Assembly (NCBI GenBank): GCA_050299835.1
Contig: JBNKWP010000001.1
Location: 124,001 to 188,000, forward strand
DNA: 64,000 nt
Direction: 5' to 3'
DNA from: JAJDOD01 sp050299835
GTDB lineage: Bacteria; Pseudomonadota; Alphaproteobacteria; Rhodobacterales; Rhodobacteraceae
A program made the translations under genes and the position numbers. Shown here one piece after another: positions 61,796 to 64,000 of this stretch; positions within the stretch are counted from its first letter, which is position 1, and each line of letters starts with the position of its first letter. The notes under the pieces are model-generated. The model was given only the letters and a program-made list of their open reading frames with translations, was not told the origin of the DNA and ran no database searches.

Positions 61796-63022
61796 TCAGC
61801 CCTTGAGCCGGCGGTTCCGGGCGGCGAGCAGTTTCAGGCGCAGCGCGTTCAACTGGATGAAACCCTGTGCGTCTTTCTGGTCATAGGCGCCCGCATCCTC
61901 CTCGAAGGTCACATGCGCCTCGGAATAGAGCGAGTGATCCGACCAGCGGGCGACGGTGCGGGCGGAGCCTTTGTAGAGCTTGACGCGGACCGTGCCGGAG
62001 ACATGCTCCTGGCTTTTGTCGATCAGGGCCTGGAGCATCTCCCGTTCGGGGGAGAACCAGAAGCCGTTATAGATCAGCTCGGCATAGCGCGGCATGATCG
62101 AGTCCTTCAGGTGCCCGGCACCGGAATCGAGCGTGATCTGTTCGATGCCGCGATGGGCCTCCAACAGGATGGTGCCGCCGGGGGTTTCATAGACGCCGCG
62201 GGATTTCATGCCGACGAAGCGGTTTTCCACGAGGTCGAGGATGCCGATGCCGTGTTTGCCGCCGAGTTCGTTTAGTTTGGTCAGGATGGTGGCGGGCGAC
62301 ATGGCTTCGCCATTGATGGCGACGGCATCGCCCTTTTCGAAGGTGATTTCCACCATCTCGGGGTCGTTCGGGGCCTTTTCCGGCTCGGTCGTGCGCTGAA
62401 GCACGTATTCGGGGAACTCTTCCGCCGGATTTTCCAGCACCCGGCCTTCGGACGAGGTGTGCAGCAGGTTGGCGTCGACGGAGAAGGGGGCTTCGTTCCG
62501 CTTGTTCTTTGCGATCGGGATCTGGTGCTGTTCGGCGAACTCGATGAGCTTGGTCCGCGATGACAGGTCCCAGAGCCGCCAGGGGGCGATGACCTTGATG
62601 TCGGGGTTGAGGGCGTAGGCCGAAAGCTCGAACCGGACCTGGTCATTGCCCTTGCCGGTCGCGCCGTGAGACACGGCATCGGCCCCGGTTTCAGCCGCGA
62701 TTTCCACCAGCCGCTTGGAGATCAGCGGGCGGGCGATGGACGTGCCGAGGAGGTAGAGCCCTTCGTAGAGCGCATTGGCGCGGAACATCGGGAAAACGAA
62801 ATCGCGGGTGAATTCCTCGCGCAGGTCCTCAATGTAGATGTTCTCGGGCTTGATGCCCAGGAGTTCCGCCTTCTTGCGCGCGGGTTCCAGTTCTTCGCCC
62901 TGGCCGAGATCGGCGGTGAAGGTCACGACCTCGCAGCCGTATTCGGTTTGCAGCCATTTCAGGATGATGGACGTGTCGAGGCCGCCGGAATAGGCAAGGA
63001 CGACTTTGTTGGGCGCGGACAT
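61796..63022 (-). CDS. argG: Argininosuccinate synthase
   Basis: ATP-dependent ligase of 408 residues joining citrulline and aspartate in arginine synthesis. The PP-loop SGGLDTS is at 13-19 (VVLAYSGGLDTSIILKWLQ); EFTRDFVFPMFRANALYEG (about 75-93), GATGKGNDQVRFE (about 121-133) and GGTILLEAHRGIE are ArgG signatures. The complete start MSAPNKVVLAYSG is conserved. It is monocistronic, divergent-facing toward the Hpt gene, with no other arg genes nearby. Confidence 0.97.
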   Translation of the reverse strand: MSAPNKVVLAYSGGLDTSIILKWLQTEYGCEVVTFTADLGQGEELEPARKKAELLGIKPENIYIEDLREEFTRDFVFPMFRANALYEGLYLLGTSIARPLISKRLVEIAAETGADAVSHGATGKGNDQVRFELSAYALNPDIKVIAPWRLWDLSSRTKLIEFAEQHQIPIAKNKRNEAPFSVDANLLHTSSEGRVLENPAEEFPEYVLQRTTEPEKAPNDPEMVEITFEKGDAVAINGEAMSPATILTKLNELGGKHGIGILDLVENRFVGMKSRGVYETPGGTILLEAHRGIEQITLDSGAGHLKDSIMPRYAELIYNGFWFSPEREMLQALIDKSQEHVSGTVRVKLYKGSARTVARWSDHSLYSEAHVTFEEDAGAYDQKDAQGFIQLNALRLKLLAARNRRLKG

Positions 63023-63091
63023 GGATTTTCCCCGGAATCTGATATTTGGGCGCGTTTACGGGGTTTTCAGGGGCGGGACAAGCCGGGGGTG

Positions 63092-63397
63092 TCAGCCGAG
63101 AAGGGCTGTTTTGGCTGCAGCATAGGCGGTTTGGATCGCGGCGATGTCGGGCGTAGCGGTGGGATCGGCTTTCAGGCGCGTTTCTTCGCTTGCGCAAAGC
63201 TGGCCGACCTGATCGAGGCCGATGTTCAGCGCGCTGCCTTTCAGGAAGTGCAGCTTTTCGGGCAGGTCGGTGGGGGCTGTGGCGGGGAGGTCTTCCAGCA
63301 CCTCCTCAACCTCTTCACAGAAAAGGCCAACGACTTCGAGGAAATCGTCTTCCCCAACCTCGTCCTTCAGCTCGGCAATGCGGATTGCGTTCAGCAT
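63092..63397 (-). CDS. Histidine phosphotransfer (Hpt) domain protein
   Basis: A single-domain phosphorelay protein of 101 residues, all alpha. The phospho-accepting histidine is H50 in LHFLKGSALNIGL, the Hpt motif HxLKGSA. It starts MLNAIRIAELKDEVGEDDF. It lies head to head with the response-regulator gene at 63459, 61 bases apart, suggesting the two form one pathway in which a hybrid kinase elsewhere phosphorylates the Hpt protein. The upstream kinase is not in the window. Confidence 0.85.
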   Translation of the reverse strand: MLNAIRIAELKDEVGEDDFLEVVGLFCEEVEEVLEDLPATAPTDLPEKLHFLKGSALNIGLDQVGQLCASEETRLKADPTATPDIAAIQTAYAAAKTALLG

Positions 63398-63458
63398 CTG
63401 CGCATCTTTTCAGAGGCCGGTTTACAGAGCCTTAAATCTACTCTGCGAAGAATTGGGC

Positions 63459-64000
63459 ATGGCCGCTCCCGAACGTTTTACGAATACCGATGCGACGCCG
63501 GTTTTGTCGCCCATCCTTGTTGTCGATGACAGCAAGGCGCAGCGGCGTTTGCTGACACGAACGCTGGAAAAATGGGGGTTTGAGTCGGTTGAGGCCGCTT
63601 CAGGCCAGGAAGCGTTGGATCTGTGCCGGGTGACGAGTTTCGATGTCATCATAAGCGACTGGATGATGCCGGGGATGTCAGGGGCGGAATTCTGCCGCAA
63701 ATTCCGTGCCCTGTCCGACGCCCCGACCTTCTTCGTGCTGCTGACCGCCCAGACCGAGCGGGAGGTTCTGGCGGAAGGGCTGGAGAGCGGGGCGGATGAT
63801 TTCCTGTCGAAGCCGTTTCATGCGGTGGAGCTGCGGGCGCGGCTGCGGGCCGGGCAACGGATCGTTCAGGCGCAGAAGGCATTGGCCGGGCGGAACCTTG
63901 AGCTTTCAAAGACGCTGGAGGAACTGTCCGACGCCTATGCGGCGATCGAACGTGATTTGAAGGGTGCGCGGAGCTTCCAAGAGGCTTTGGTGCCCGAGCG
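63459..64000 (+). CDS. Response regulator, probably fused to a PP2C/SpoIIE phosphatase (3' end outside window)
   Basis: A partial gene, 180 codons to the window edge, reading frame open. ATG at 63459. The receiver domain has D23-D24 (VVDDSKAQRRLL), phospho-acceptor D67 in VIISDWMMPGMSG, T97 in LLTAQTE and K118 in FLSKPF. A helical linker (about 135-175) ends RDLKGARSFQEALVPE, resembling the SFQ/LQxALxP start of RsbU/SpoIIE-type phosphatase domains. The C-terminal domain therefore is inferred, not seen. It faces the Hpt gene across a 61-base divergent gap. Confidence 0.75.
   Translation, partial: MAAPERFTNTDATPVLSPILVVDDSKAQRRLLTRTLEKWGFESVEAASGQEALDLCRVTSFDVIISDWMMPGMSGAEFCRKFRALSDAPTFFVLLTAQTEREVLAEGLESGADDFLSKPFHAVELRARLRAGQRIVQAQKALAGRNLELSKTLEELSDAYAAIERDLKGARSFQEALVPE

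Overview
The window is a gene-dense, GC-rich piece of an alphaproteobacterial chromosome, almost certainly Rhodobacterales (Roseobacter/Rhodobacter group). The reasons are the RegB/RegA redox pair near ahcY, a kinase-less DivL next to tsaE, the amgK-murU-addB-addA-trxA order, the hemD-Mic60-hemY cluster, and hslV/hslU, maf-aroE-coaE-dnaQ and rho-mnmE-mnmG-rsmG-parA-parB blocks. There is no phage, IS element, CRISPR array or rRNA. One tRNA (Thr, anticodon CGT) is present.

Layout. 0-5 kb: an ABC receptor divergent from a D-threonine/3-hydroxyaspartate-aldolase-like enzyme, a ketopantoate-reductase-like protein and a purine/uracil permease. 5.5-12 kb: a tightly overlapping myo-inositol catabolic operon iolG-C-D-E-B (minus strand). 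12-19 kb: tRNA-Thr, then hemY, Mic60-like and hemD on minus, divergent from tsaD-gpsA-EVE-DUF1761. 19-24.8 kb: ahcY, two tandem small secreted-protein genes (one dead), HD and GNAT genes, and divergent regA/regB. 24.8-35 kb: divL behind a perfect CtrA site, tsaE, amgK-murU, addB-addA and trxA, mostly with 4-base start/stop overlaps. 35-45.6 kb: hslV, a membrane protein, hslU, an MFS carrier, then the envelope and replication genes Smr, mltA, Tim44, fxsA, secB, dnaQ, coaE, aroE and maf. 45.6-45.95 kb: an AT-rich gap with several DnaA-box-like sites, the best oriC candidate. 46-53.3 kb: hemJ, rho, mnmE, mnmG, rsmG, parA and parB, with two perfect parS palindromes inside coding sequence. 53.3-64 kb: hemW-rdgB-rph divergent from hrcA-grpE, then mutS, msrA, a sulfotransferase-like gene, argG, an Hpt protein and a response regulator cut by the window end.

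The window joins chromosome replication and segregation (candidate oriC, parS, ParAB, DnaQ) with cell-cycle and redox control (DivL/CtrA site, RegBA), genome repair (AddAB, MutS), tRNA modification (TsaD, TsaE, MnmE, MnmG) and protein quality control (HslVU, HrcA/GrpE, SecB). I see no clearly new biological system. The points most worth following are the CtrA site in front of divL, the oriC/parS arrangement, a paralogue killed by two in-frame TAG codons, the missing senC/hvrA in the RegA locus, and a four-copy hairpin-plus-motif element at gene ends.
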